Shown piece after piece: positions 54,647-64,000 of a stretch of DNA of 64,000 nt. Position 1 is the stretch's first letter, and each line of letters opens with the position of its first letter. The notes below the pieces were generated by a model, which was given only the letters and a program-made list of their open reading frames with translations, had not been told where the DNA came from and did not search any database. Source of the stretch: Aricia agestis (lineage: Eukaryota; Arthropoda; Insecta; Lepidoptera; Lycaenidae); contig NC_056422.1 in the NCBI RefSeq assembly GCF_905147365.1, positions 6,512,501-6,576,500 on the forward strand. Direction: 5' to 3'. Both the position numbers and the translations under genes were made by a program.

Positions 54647-55028
54647 TATGTATAATGAATATGGTAGTAGGCGCTTTACTTCACTTGATTTTTATGCAGT
54701 GTCTAATAAATATTATTTTATTTATTTAAAAATTATGCTTAGCGTCTTTTTTACAAGTTTTAACAATGAACATACTCTAATAACTGTAGATAAATCTAAT
54801 TATAATTACCTAATGGTCACCATATCAAATCGAACGGCAATTATCATATCGCAATATTTCGGTAAGCAGCAGTTATAAATCACAGTATCTCTTGCGTAAT
54901 ACTTTTTGTTAGCGGGGTCGGTTAAATTGACATGTTGCAACGCCACCCACTATTGATCGTAATCCTGTTCGAGCTTGACTATTAAAATCCTTGGACATCT
55001 AGATTTGAGTACCATTATAAAAGTATAT
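54647..55028. other. Unassigned AT-rich sequence
   Basis: A 76-codon plus-strand frame (54648-54878) begins immediately after the hairpin; its composition is AT-driven and it has no motif. Confidence 0.4.
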
Positions 55029-55188
55029 CCATACTAATATTATAAATGCGAAAGTGTGTCCGTCTGTTACCTCTTCACGCCCAAACCGGTTTGGAGATAC
55101 TTTGAGTCCCGGGAAAGGACATACGATATTTTATCCCGGAAAAATGTACAGTTCCCACGCGATAAACGAGTTTTGGCACAACGGAGTC
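55029..55188 (+). mobile_element. Helitron-like element, internally deleted
   Basis: It has 'ccatactaatattataaatg', 'cctcttcacgcccaaaccgg' and 'ttggagatactttgagtccc', missing the 'ctgaaccgattttgctgaaa' segment, and stops at 'ttggcacaacggagt' before the CTAG end. Confidence 0.6.
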
Positions 55189-55920
55189 AGAGTAGACAGA
55201 ATGATAGAGTACCTATACCGACGTAGAACTGATGTTGATTTTTTTAAATTTGACGTATTATGACGAAAATCGTCGCTAGGGTCGAGAGTAGACAGAATTG
55301 TGCTAGGGTTGTTAACTTGTTACCTACGAATTTAAAACTATGACATATTCGATGGACGTGTTCCTCTTTGGTCGTATTGTTGTTCAATGTGTTTTGGCAC
55401 ATGCGATAAATTGTCAGAATCCAATTTTGAAATCTTTATTTTAATTAATATTTAAAAATAAATTATATCAACCAGCGCGAGGCACACTCCGTTCATAATC
55501 CTAGTGAAACCCGACGAATTTGATAGATATTGAAACCTGTCCGTTTCTTTGCAGTCAAACTACTGGTAGTTATGTCTATTGTGACGGAGTTGCGGTCGTC
55601 AATAAGTTAGGACTTAGGCATAAAAGCCTACAACTTACAAAGTTCTACTTTCGAACTGACCTTAGAGTTTTTCCTAAACAACAAGTACATAATATTATCA
55701 TCTTCTTATAAATACTTATTTATATGATTATAATTAAATTATATTCATATGTTCTTGAAAAAGAAAACATTTGTAAAGTTTTAGTTTTTTGGGCTATTTC
55801 CTCTATAATCACTATTTTTAATGAGTAACCGGTTTAAAACATTTCTCATCTAGGTTAGGTAAGTTAATTATTTGTCAAATATTCAAGACAGTATTCTCGG
55901 TCATTATAATATAAGACTCG
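55189..55920. other. Unassigned sequence
   Basis: No gene recognised; 'agagtagacagaat' is present twice (about 55189 and 55284), a short direct repeat. Confidence 0.4.
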
Positions 55921-56599
55921 ACGTACCGCGCGGCTTCGCCCGCGTATATTTGATATTTCACAGACAAATTAGTTCACAAAGAATAGCCTATGATCCTTCA
56001 CGTGGTCTACTTCTTATCTGTACCAAATAACCGAAATATTGCTACAGTAGTTCGTGAGATAAGCCCTTTCAAATAATTTCCCGCGTTTTTTCCACATTTT
56101 CCTCTATTTCTTCGCTCCTATTAGTCTTAACGTGATAAAATATAGCCTACAGCCTTTAAGATAAACGGGATATCTAACATGGGAGAGCCATGCTTCGGCA
56201 CGACTGGGCCGGCTCGACCGGAGAAATACCACGTTCTCACAGAAAACCGGCGTGAAACAGCGCTTGCGCTGTGTTTCGCCGAGTGAGTGAGTTTACCGGA
56301 GGCCCAATCCCCTACCCTATTCCCTTCCCTACTTTCCCCTATTCCCTTCCCTTCCCATCCCTACCCTCCCCTATTACCCTATTCCCTCTTAAAAGGCCGG
56401 CAACGCACCTGCAGCTCTTCTGATGCTGCGAGTGTCCATGGGCGACGGAAGTTGCTTTCCATCAGGTGACCCGTTTGCTCGTTTGCCCCCTTATATCATT
56501 AAAAAAAAAACACTGAAAGAATTTTTCAAATTGGACCAGTGAGATAAGCGCGTTCAAACAAACAAACAAACAAACTCTTCCGCTTTATAATATTAGTTT
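55921..56599 (-). mobile_element. Helitron-like element split by a SINE-like insertion
   Basis: On the plus strand it starts at the inverted 3' end 'gcgcggcttcgcccgcg', continues 'catgatccttcacgtggtct'-like sequence and 'cgctcctattagtcttaacg', breaks at 56178, and resumes 'actgaaagaatttttcaaat' to 'ctttataatattagttta'. Same family as 41402-41760. Confidence 0.65.
56179..56510 (+). mobile_element. Poly-A-tailed SINE-like element in a Helitron copy
   Basis: A full-length copy from 'gggagagccatgcttcggca' to 'ttatatcatt' + A10. The host sequence 'tctaac|actgaaag' is known from 41402 and 49409, so the borders can be read. No long target-site duplication is seen: at most the bases 'ac' are repeated. 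It is inserted after the Helitron copy and is therefore younger. Confidence 0.8.
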
Positions 56600-56879
56600 A
56601 GAATAAACGATAATATAATGGTAGCAGCTATGGTAGCAGGTTATAGGTAGGCGTGGTTTTTGGTGATCCCCACAACTTGAAACAATCCAATCTGTTTTAC
56701 GATCTGATAAAAAGTTATGACTTGGCGTCCGTCCATTTGGTGAAGAATTGAGTAATGGTGTATTATAGTCCAATATTTTAGGCGTTCGATGTAATAAATA
56801 TAAGTTAATGTTTATGATAATAAATAGATATATTATGTTCAATAAATTATATGATTAAAGGAATGATCATGTAATTTTT
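56600..56879. other. Unassigned sequence
   Basis: An 85-codon minus-strand frame (56585-56842) has a C-terminal half of non-biased composition but no motif that I recognise. Confidence 0.35.
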
Positions 56880-57080
56880 AGGGTTCCGTACCCAAAGGGT
56901 AAAAACGGGACCCTTTTACTGAGACTTCGATGTCTGTCCGTCTGTCCGTCTGTCCGTCTGTCCGTCCTTCCGTCCTTCCGTCTGTCTCCAGGCTCTAACT
57001 CAAGAACGGTAATAGCTAGAGAGTTGAAATTTTCACAGATTATGTATTTCTGTTGTCGCTATAACAACAATTACTAAAAA
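56880..57080 (+). repeat. 'gggttccgtacc' repeat, 5' part
   Basis: 'agggttccgtacccaaaggg', a (GTCTGTCC)n run of about 5 units (56933-56975), 'ggctctaactcaagaacggt' and 'gctataacaacaattactaa'. The 3' half is not recognisable. Confidence 0.7.
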
Positions 57081-57689
57081 CAAATAAAGGACATTGGGTC
57101 CTTTACTATGGACAAAATACCCACGGTAAACACTAATGATCCATACCTTATTTTAAAGCCCGAGACCTCTACATGTACTGATTTAAAGCTCATTATTGTG
57201 GGGTATGGGGATATGAAGCATTTTAAATTCAAAAAGTGACTCAATATATCAGTTTTATATCAAGGTAAAATAAATATCATTACGGAAAGCTCTTTTATTT
57301 CTTATAATAATAACACATACATTTACTCTATTCACTTCTTTTTTCTTTTTGTATAAAATCATGGCAAATATCTCAATAACGATGTAGGTATTAAAGAAAA
57401 AAATATGTCGTTTTTATGCACAAATCTTTATTATCAATCGTAACCCTCTCACCGCATTCCACGCCTAATATAATATGATGGTCTTAGGCACTGTGTATAA
57501 TTATCTTAATTATTTACTAATATTATTGAGCATGAAAATGTGCAAAAACTAAAACATATTTTGTCATTATCGCTACATTCCCATTAGTTTATTTTAAAAA
57601 AACTACACAGTTATAACTCATACAAGGTTATCTAAAAATTAATATAAGTTTCATTCGTGTTTTCTGAATTTCGTAAAGGGGGTCATAAA
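57081..57689. other. Unassigned sequence
   Basis: No gene or repeat recognised. Confidence 0.4.
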
Positions 57690-58002
57690 CAGCGTTGCCA
57701 GATTTTTTTGTGCCAAGTCGGGATATTGGAATTTTTTAGTGAAAAAGCGGGATTCTTCAGTCAAAAGCGGGACAAAGTAAATAAAGGTATAAAATCAAAA
57801 GTTTTTTCAATTTTTTTCTTTTTATTTGCGTTAAAATAATGTTTACGTGACAATAGATAGCAAAAGTAGCCAATGAAAATCCACCCCTCTACCTCCCACA
57901 CTCTTATCTTCATTACGCATCTTTCTTTCTCAGCACGCAGCACGTACGTTCGGGCTTTGCCAGAAAAGCGGGACTGAGCCTGTCCCGCGCGGGACATTTC
58001 AT
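57690..58002. mobile_element. hAT-like element cagcgttgcc..., truncated
   Basis: The intact end 'cagcgttgccagattttttt' and the body ('aagcgggattcttcagtcaa', 'agcgggactgagcctgtccc') match 19244-19622. The 'caatagatagcaaaagtagc' section matches the inverse of 17573-18463. The opposite terminus is replaced by unrelated DNA after 'cattttccgatt'. Confidence 0.7.
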
Positions 58003-58491
58003 TTTCCGATTATTTTTTAAAGTGGAGCTAATAATATAGCTCTAGTCTCTACCATTCGCAATTTACCCTATAAGTACTTTAAAAATTATGTTTTAACGCA
58101 ACATTAACTATAAAATAGAAGTACATATATCATTCTTAACGAATAATAAAACGATTTTATAAAAAAAAACACTCATAAAACACTGAAAAATTAAATCCTA
58201 CTCTTATAAAAATTATCATAAAATATGAAAGTCGCTTTAAATTTAAATTATATTTTTCGCCTACAGGCATACCTTTTTGTATTGTAATAAAGGCAATGAA
58301 ACATTTTGTAAATGTAAAATGTGAAACACTAAAAAGCCTTCGGCAAAACGGTGAGCATAAAAAATTTAAGTTTTTCAGAGTTAAAAACGTTGAAAATATC
58401 CAAAATTTCTTAATTCGTTTGTTTGTGATTTTTATTTATTTGTATTTTTATTTATCGTTTACTTTGCAAAATTTCTCAAAATTAATATTTT
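58003..58491. other. Unassigned AT-rich sequence
   Basis: No gene recognised; a 110-codon frame (58296-58628) runs into the following transposon and is not credible. Confidence 0.4.
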
Positions 58492-58494
58492 TAA

Positions 58495-58849
58495 GGTTGG
58501 GTTGCACCAGACGCGTAGTTAAAGTTATGGTCAAAGTTATGGTTATAGTTAAGGCTAATTTCACTTTAACCTTAACTTTGACCACGGAATTTGACAGAAG
58601 ACGTTGCTGGTCCGACAAGGCTTTATAAGAACGTGGGCGGGGGCGCTGCTGGTAAAGGAGAACTGCCAAAAATTGGCGTTTTTGTATGATGACAGCGTTA
58701 GTTCCTTTTTTCGCCACGTACATTTAAAGCCTTGCCGAGCTCTGTGGTTATGGTTAAATATGGCGTCCATTTTTAACCTTAACAGATTTGACATTTTGCA
58801 TTGTTGTTAAGTTACAGTTATAGTTAAAGTAAGTTGGTGCAACCCAACC
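58495..58849. mobile_element. PIF/Harbinger-like MITE, 355 bp
   Basis: Ends 'ggttgggttgcaccag' and 'ttggtgcaacccaacc' are inverted over about 15 bp, with TAA on both sides (58492-58494, 58850-58852). The inner flanks have 'gttaaagttatggtc' and 'cagttatagttaaag', repeats of a 'agttatggt' type. TAA duplication and the G-rich tip fit PIF/Harbinger. Four overlapping open frames on both strands are shadows. Confidence 0.7.
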
Positions 58850-58852
58850 TAA

Positions 58853-59266
58853 ATGTTTATAACTTGGTTCAAAATAAACGTGTTTTCTAAGGTTTAAGGT
58901 GGTTTAACTTCTATTGCGTGTTTAAACGATACAAAACAAGAACCATCTAAAACATTTAGTTATAAACATTATGTAAATAGAGCACCAATTAAAATGTTCT
59001 GAATTAATTTAAATTATCGCATCCTCGGAATAGTTTTCACTTTCTACTTGTTGCGTGTGTTACAAAATGGGTGAAATTTACTAAATATTATGTTTAATAG
59101 CCTGTATTATATAACAGGAAATAGTGTCTCATATATCGCCTTTACATAGTAAAAACACGTATGTATGTAGAACACTTTCACTGTATATCTAGTCTTATGG
59201 AGTAGAAAAAATAGAGATAATATTATAGGGCAAAAGTGTTTGGGCACTCAAGAGCACAATATTATC
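58853..59266. other. Unassigned sequence
   Basis: No gene or repeat recognised. Confidence 0.4.
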
Positions 59267-59269
59267 TTA

Positions 59270-59425
59270 GGCTGGTATAAATAGTCAGTATTTAAGATGC
59301 GACCCGGTCTCAAGACGCGGTTCGGCTCTGTGATTGCTCCAAATTTTGACAGCCAACCAATCACAGAGCCTGAAACATGTCTTGAGACCGAGATGCATCT
59401 TGAGTACTGACTATTTATACCAGCC
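59270..59425. mobile_element. PIF/Harbinger-like foldback MITE, 156 bp
   Basis: Inverted tips 'ggctggtataaatagtcagt' and its complement ending at 59425, with TTA on both sides (59267-59269, 59426-59428). The complementarity continues through 'cggtctcaagac' and 'ggctctgtgattg' almost to the centre, so the whole element folds into a hairpin of about 65-70 bp. Confidence 0.75.
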
Positions 59426-59428
59426 TTA

Positions 59429-59771
59429 CTCTCGTAAGTCGTAAGTAACAGTGGGACGGATAAACGACTTTTACATTACAAACAACATAAATAAATATAT
59501 TATAATATAATAACTGTGATGATAACACACACAGAGTAATCATAGATAGAGTAGTAGAGTAAAAGAAACAAGTAGCGATAGGCTGACCGAATTTCCACGT
59601 ATTCAAATAGTCTTAATAAATACTTAATATTAATTATAATATGCATGGCCTTATTCTGATTTTCTAGCACAATTTCTAAGTAAAAAATTGCATGAATGAC
59701 TATTTGAATTAAATATTTTTTTCTATAAAGCATGACATCTTTTACGCCCATTTCAATAATTATTACGCATA
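59429..59771. other. Unassigned AT-rich sequence
   Basis: No gene or repeat recognised. Confidence 0.4.
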
Positions 59772-59773
59772 TA

Positions 59774-60032
59774 CAGGGTGTAACAAAAATAAGTGATAAT
59801 ACTTTAGGGTGTGTATGTGTTCCTTACAGAGAGCTTACTGTGAAAGTAGCAGTGCTGAAAGACCAAAAAATTTTTTCACTTTTGTATGGGGAAACTCGTG
59901 ACGCTCGGGCCCTTGCCCATACAAAAGTGGAAAAAATTTTTCGTCTTTCAGCGCTGCTACTTTCACAGTAAACTCTCTACAAGGAACACGTACACACCAT
60001 AAAGTATTATCACTTATTTTTGTTACACCCTG
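59774..60032. mobile_element. Foldback mariner-like MITE, 259 bp
   Basis: Ends 'cagggtgtaacaaaaata' and 'tatttttgttacaccctg', TA on both sides. Nearly the same sequence and exactly the same length as 35399-35657. The arms fold together with a short centre 'gacgctcgggcccttg'. A 79-codon frame in the left arm is a shadow. Confidence 0.85.
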
Positions 60033-60334
60033 TATATTTTATAATTTCCTCATTGCACGCTGTTCCCTTCAGTAGCTCGGCGGCCATTCTGTAAATAAGT
60101 CTTTTCTTTGTAGGACCGCGGAATTGGACTAAAACCTCAAAAGTGTTCAAATCGAAGAACTTTCCCAGCGTTCGGTCTTTCTTTCGCTGAATGAAGTCGA
60201 AAGGAGTGAAAATGAAATACCTGCCCACTGTTGGGCAAAAGGAAACTTACACGTTACTCACAGTTAGACGGAGATACATGAAGAAACTGATGTATGTATA
60301 TCGCTTATACGGCCGCGCCGTACTCAGAAACATT
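60033..60334. other. Unassigned, slightly GC-richer sequence
   Basis: A 72-codon minus-strand frame at 60010-60228 has an unbiased composition (…KKDRTLGKFFDLNTFEVLVQF…) and might be a fragment of a coding sequence, but no family is recognised and its C-terminal part runs into the MITE. Confidence 0.35.
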
Positions 60335-60373
60335 TATGACGACCTCATCTGGTGGCGGCTCAGTTGGTGGCGC

Positions 60374-60686
60374 GTTGGTAGCATAAAGTTAATATACCTA
60401 GCGGAATAGAGAAACAAAGGCCTGAGCAAGAGAGATGCCACTATCAGTAACACTGCATCGTAAAAAGAGACGTGTGATACATGACAGCAGCACTCTTTTT
60501 TTGACGTCCAGTCGGCACGTGCAGCACGTTGACAATTTAATCTCATAGAAATCATGTTCAATCATGCTTGTGTAAGTGTATACGTACACATATTTTTACA
60601 CACAGATGAAACCAATTTCGGTTACGTTTGACAGCTCGAGATTGTTGCTCTATTCCGTTAGGTATATTAACTTTATGGTTGGTAGC
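60374..60686. repeat. 9-bp target-site duplication gttggtagc
   Basis: 'gttggtagc' at 60374-60382 and 60678-60686 flanks the insertion. The undisturbed SINE at 17080-17340 has a single 'gttggtagc' at the same place, so this is a true duplication. Confidence 0.85.
60383..60677. mobile_element. TIR element ataaagttaatatacc..., 295 bp
   Basis: Inverted ends 'ataaagttaatataccta' + 'gcggaatagag' and, at the other side, 'ctctattccgttaggtatat' + 'taactttatg' match over about 30 bp with one or two changes. The 9-bp duplication would fit Mutator- or Merlin-type transposases; superfamily unresolved. No coding sequence; the 75-78 codon frames are shadows. Confidence 0.75.
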
Positions 60687-60925
60687 GCAAGCAGGGGGTC
60701 GCGAGTTCGAATCCCGCCGACGGAACAAAAAGTTTTCAATGTTCCTGGGTCTTGGATGTGCATTAAATATATGTATGATATAATAAAAATCTTAAATATA
60801 TTTATAATATAAATATAAAAGTATTAAATATATTTCCTCTGTCTGGTACCAGTAACACAAGTCCTTCAGGTACTTAGCACGGGGCCAGACTGACGTGGTG
60901 TGAAGTGTCCATAGATATATTTATT

Positions 60926-61114
60926 TGAAACTTCAATTTAATGAAGAGTTTGACAGATGGTATGAGAGCTTACGTCAAAATCTTTATTTATTTACAATCA
61001 ACGAATAATAAAAACTAAGGAAAAGTAACTCCGTCAAAAAACGTGTCCTACATACGTCTTGTCAAAAATGTGCACCGTACACATTTCAATACTGTATATA
61101 TTTTTTTGTCAATG
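60926..61114. other. Unassigned sequence
   Basis: Nothing recognised. Confidence 0.4.
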
Positions 61115-61290
61115 CAGGCTGATCACCTGATTGTCTGACAAGTAAGATGATCCATGCGTCGGATGGGCATGTAAAAAGTCAGTCCTGCGCCTGATCTCTC
61201 GCCAGTCGTGTCGGTCGTCCGTCCCACTGGGTTATGAGAGTAAAGGAATAGAGAGTGCTCTTGTGTACTGCGCACACACAGGAAACCGGT
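61115..61290 (+). repeat. Lepidopteran dispersed repeat (LINE-related?)
   Basis: 'caggctgatcacctgattgt', 'ctgatctctcgccagtcgtg', 'ccgtcccactgggttatgag' and 'tagagagtgctcttgtgtac' form a stretch that I recall as common in lepidopteran genomes, probably the 3' region of an RTE-like LINE. No open frame remains here. Confidence 0.4.
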
Positions 61291-61432
61291 GTGAAGCTAT
61301 TATTACTGTATATATTTAGGTGGTCTTGAGCGGTATCAGGCTGACGTTACATGACAGTTCGAAAGGAACCAAATATAAAACGGTAATAGTATGGGATTTA
61401 CGTTTCCTTAGTTTTTATTATTCGTAGACAAA

Positions 61433-63086
61433 TAGTGTCCGACCGAAGCTTCGGCTTCGGCTTCGGCGGCCGAAGCCTTCGGCCAAAAAAATCACCTTCG
61501 GCGAAACCTTTGCCGAAGGTCCGAGCAACCGTCGAAATTAAACGAAAGACTGAGTGAGTCGTGAGAGAGCGACAGACCGGTCGTGTATGCGGAGGCCACT
61601 GGGAGTCACTGTCAAATACAATAAACAAACACTAACTTCTTAATAAATCATTTAATTTTTTATTAAGAAGTTAGTGTTTGTTTATTTTATTTTTTAATCT
61701 AGTTTCGGTCTAGTCGAATAAAACAAAGACTGATTGATTGGTCTTATTATTGTTATTTGTGAAAAAATAAAGAAATTATTATTTTTACAATAGTACAGTC
61801 AATAAAGTAGTTGTAGAATGCGTGAGCGGGAACCTCAGAGATTTCTGCTGGAACTTATTCAGGGTGCTTAGGAACGGAGGTGAGCAGGAGTGAGGGGAGG
61901 GTTACAAAAGTCTAAATTTTTGTTTTTTTTGACTAATAACTAAAATACGATGCGTTGTAGCAAAAATGTTCTACAATGAAAAAAAACCTATAAAATTCTC
62001 TATAATTTTGATTCTATACACTTTTTCCGAATTCTCATCCTTTTTCGAACTGCACGTACACGCTCAGAAAAAGTGAAAATAAAAAGTGTTTTATTTTTAA
62101 ATATTCCTTTCTAATTCTGTTTGAATAGTAGCTGTACCGCTTCTATGCTTCGTTCAGTAAGTGAGAGGCCTGTAAGCACATCCCCCCATCCCCGCATTAC
62201 ACCCCTTGACGCGGCAACGCACCAGTAGCACCCCTGGTGTTGCAGACGACGTAAGGCATTACGGTACCCAGCTTCCATCAATTGGAACATACACTAATTG
62301 TTAGCCTGCTTAGTTAAATGTATAAAAAGACATTCGGGAATGGGCTGACGCTGACCCCTCAAGAGTGGGGGTGGAAAATGTAGGTAATTTCTTGACGCCA
62401 AGGACAATAGGCGACTTACCAGCGCCTGAGGCTTCACTAAAACAATAATATATTTCGTCACTGTACCAGGGATTGTAGCAGCGGCTAATGTAGATGCCTG
62501 AGAGCAATTCCGAAACTTCCAGCGCGTGTAGTTAAAAAAACGGATGAGAATTTGGAAAAACTATATAGAATCATAGTTATAGAGAATTGAATAAGCTTTT
62601 ATTTCGTTATAGAACTTTACTGCCACAACACATCGTTTTTAAGGTATTAGCCAAAAACTAAAAATTGAGACTTTTGTCACCCTCCCTTCCCTCCGGCGCA
62701 CCTCCTAGACGTCAGGACTTTTAGTATGTTTTGTCCTTAAGCACCCTGAATAAGTTCCAGTAGAAATCGCTTAGATTCCCGCTCACGCACTCAACGACTA
62801 CAAATAATTAATAAATAAATCACAAAATCACAAGCTTTTATTACTATCTCTAAATCAACTTCTATATGAAACAGTCAATATAGAGGTAAACCAATATTGT
62901 CAATATTGAAGTTTTGAAATAATTTTAATATTCATTGTAGCTTATAGAAAATTTTGAACAAAATTAATTACTGAGAATCGAGATTAAGATTATAAACCTT
63001 CGGCTTCGGCTTCGGCCGAAGGTTGTGGCGATTGCAGATTAATCGGCTTCGGCTTCGGCCAAAAATAGACCTTCGGTCGGACACTA
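61433..63086. mobile_element. Foldback hAT-like element, 1654 bp
   Basis: Tips 'tagtgtccgaccgaag' and 'cttcggtcggacacta' are exact inverses. Both subterminal regions are packed with 'cttcgg'/'ccgaag' repeats. Complementarity recurs further in: 'gaacttattcagggtgctta' (61852) with 'aagcaccctgaataagttcc' (62738), 'tgcgtgagcggga' with 'tcccgctcacgca', and 'ttccgaattctcatcc' (62027) with 'ggatgagaatttggaa' (62542). The whole element is an imperfect giant palindrome. No transposase frame is present. Confidence 0.8.
61621..61685. repeat. Perfect hairpin, 27-bp arms, 11-nt loop
   Basis: Arms 61621-61647 (begins 'ataaacaaacactaacttct') and 61659-61685 are exact inverses. It lies in the left part of the foldback element and is the longest perfect hairpin with a short loop in the window. 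Confidence 0.9.
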
Positions 63087-63100
63087 TAGACAAATAAGTA

Positions 63101-63308
63101 TAGGCCTACCAGAATCTGATGGCAAAAAGTGAGAAAATAAATTGACTCTAGCAATACCAGGGTAATAAGAATAAAACATTTTGATTCTTTTTTACCATAT
63201 AGTGGCTGATTATGTGTGTGAAACATGCAAATATAAAAAATTATCCAATGATCAAGGATATTTTTGAAAATCTGCCATCAAAAGTGCCATCAGATTCTGG
63301 TAGACCTG
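63101..63308. mobile_element. Mariner-like MITE, 208 bp
   Basis: Ends 'taggcctaccagaatctgat' and 'atcagattctggtagacctg' are inverted over 24 bp with two mismatches, and TA lies on both sides. A further outward 'agacaaata'/'tatttgtct' similarity means that the 8-bp duplication of the preceding hAT element was made in this neighbourhood. No coding sequence. Confidence 0.6.
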
Positions 63309-63517
63309 TATTTGTCTCTGAGTGCCGCAGTTACTGCCTACTGTTTTACCCGCTTTTCGCTTACTAACTTAAATAATGCTTAAAGTTAAGCACCAGGGGC
63401 GGATCTTGAATTTGTGGGGCCCTGGGCTAATACTGCTTTGGGGCCCTACCTAATTACTCAACTAATTGCCATTTTGACAAGAAACTGTTTTCTGTAGTGA
63501 TGTAGGTATATCTATAT
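63309..63517. other. Unassigned sequence
   Basis: 'aggggcggatcttgaatttg' and 'ggggccctgggctaatactg' (about 63389-63435) look like the tip of another hAT-type element ('caggggcgga...'), but no partner end is visible. Confidence 0.35.
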
Positions 63518-63518
63518 T

Positions 63519-63775
63519 CTATACTAATATTATAAAGTGGAAGAGTGTGTTAGTTTGTTTGCTTGTTTGTTTGAACGCGCTAATCTCAGGAACTACTCGT
63601 CCGATTTGAAAAATTATTTCAGTCTTAGATAGCCTATTTATCGAGGAAGGATATAAGCTATATTTTATTAATCTAAGACTAATAGGAGCTAAGAAATAGA
63701 GAAAATTATGGAAAAACGGGGGAAATTATTTGAATGGGCATATCTCACGAACTACTGGAGCAGCAATTTTTCAAA
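63519..63775 (+). mobile_element. Helitron-like element (gactaataggagcgaag type), 5' part
   Basis: 'atactaatattataaagtgg', 'aacgcgctaatctcaggaac', 'aagactaataggagctaaga' and 'actactggagcagcaatttt' match 41402-41760 and 49409-51317. The 3' end is replaced by unassigned DNA before the window ends. Confidence 0.65.
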
Positions 63776-64000
63776 CTAACAAAAAAACTGCAAATTCTTT
63801 TATTTTGTCATCGCACTGTAGGTCCTATGTTAAATAGAAATTTATCGAAAGAACTGATAATTGATAATGACATTGTTCTCCTGTATTTGTTTTCTATATA
63901 CGATATCCTGGAGAAAGAACGCTCTGCTCCCCGTGTATTATATTTCTCTATGGCTCTGCTTCACAGCTAGTGATCGGCATCGTTAAAAAATGTTTAAGAT
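63776..64000. other. Unassigned sequence
   Basis: A 78-codon frame (63734-63970) begins in the preceding Helitron-like repeat and continues here without a recognisable motif. Confidence 0.35.

Larger units (their letters stand above)
60335..60925 (+). mobile_element. tRNA-derived SINE interrupted in its head
   Basis: A box region 'cggctcagttgg' (60356-60367) and B box 'gagttcgaatcc' (60703-60714) are separated by the insertion at 60383-60677. Then come 'gacggaacaaaaagttttca', 'cttggatgtgcattaaat', 'taacacaagtccttcaggta' and the 3' domain 'ggccagactgacgtggtgtg'. The insertion should disrupt A-to-B box spacing, so this copy is probably not transcribable by polymerase III. Confidence 0.75.
61425..63094. 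repeat. 8-bp target-site duplication tagacaaa
   Basis: 'tagacaaa' at 61425-61432 and 63087-63094 are identical and directly flank the inverted ends of the large element, as expected of hAT. Confidence 0.8.

Noticed and set aside
1..64000. CRISPR arrays, operons, ribosome-binding sites, prophage or other prokaryotic features
   Set aside because: Nothing of this kind is present; repeats are SINEs, MITEs and Helitron-like elements typical of an insect nuclear genome.

Overview
This window looks like lepidopteran (butterfly or moth) nuclear DNA. It is AT-rich, has no intact protein-coding gene that I can support, and is packed with repeat families I recognise from Lepidoptera: Helitron-like elements ending in CTAG, tRNA-derived SINEs, a poly-A-tailed SINE-like family, a TA-flanked foldback MITE and the 'gggttccgtacc...gactcgcac' repeat. 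Open frames are short, often lie inside repeats, and resemble no protein family apart from two vestiges. The family names rest on my recognition of the sequence; no database was searched.

Layout. 1-8.9 kb: repeat fragments, a Helitron-like element split by a 499-bp hAT-like insertion with an 8-bp duplication, and a perfect 36-bp inverted repeat. 8.9-16.7 kb: mostly unassigned DNA with a small hAT MITE, two poly-A SINE-like copies and a 787-bp TRIM-like LTR element that carries a long hairpin. 16.7-21.6 kb: a dense stack of SINE, MITE, two hAT copies and a Harbinger-like element. 21.6-26.0 kb: unassigned DNA, then Helitron/SINE debris with long TA runs and a 177-bp-armed palindrome. 26.0-35 kb: the most repeat-poor block, opening with a CpG-dense segment that has a textbook arthropod Inr+DPE core promoter on the + strand (inferred TSS 27659). 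It may be the promoter and first intron of a gene whose coding exons lie outside the window.

35-41 kb: nested elements, including a 1.49-kb TTAA-flanked transposon that retains the first 25 codons of a THAP zinc finger before a plausible splice donor (Kolobok-like). 41-49 kb: Helitron-like copies, a LINE reverse-transcriptase tail, several 'gggttccgtacc' repeats and a ~240-bp (GTCTGTCC)n array. 49-53.3 kb: a Helitron-like element split by a 1.54-kb transposon with six same-strand 'atcgcgggygcaac' motifs, a dispersed 5S rRNA gene copy and a retroposed 263-bp unit with a 16-bp duplication. 53.3-64 kb: more SINE and hAT copies, two Harbinger-like MITEs, a MITE inserted into the promoter region of a SINE, and a 1.65-kb foldback hAT element.

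The parts do not work together as a pathway. What the window records is an insertion history: many elements sit inside others, and their target-site duplications (8 bp for hAT, TA for mariner, TAA/TTA for Harbinger, TTAA for the THAP element) allow them to be dated relative to one another.
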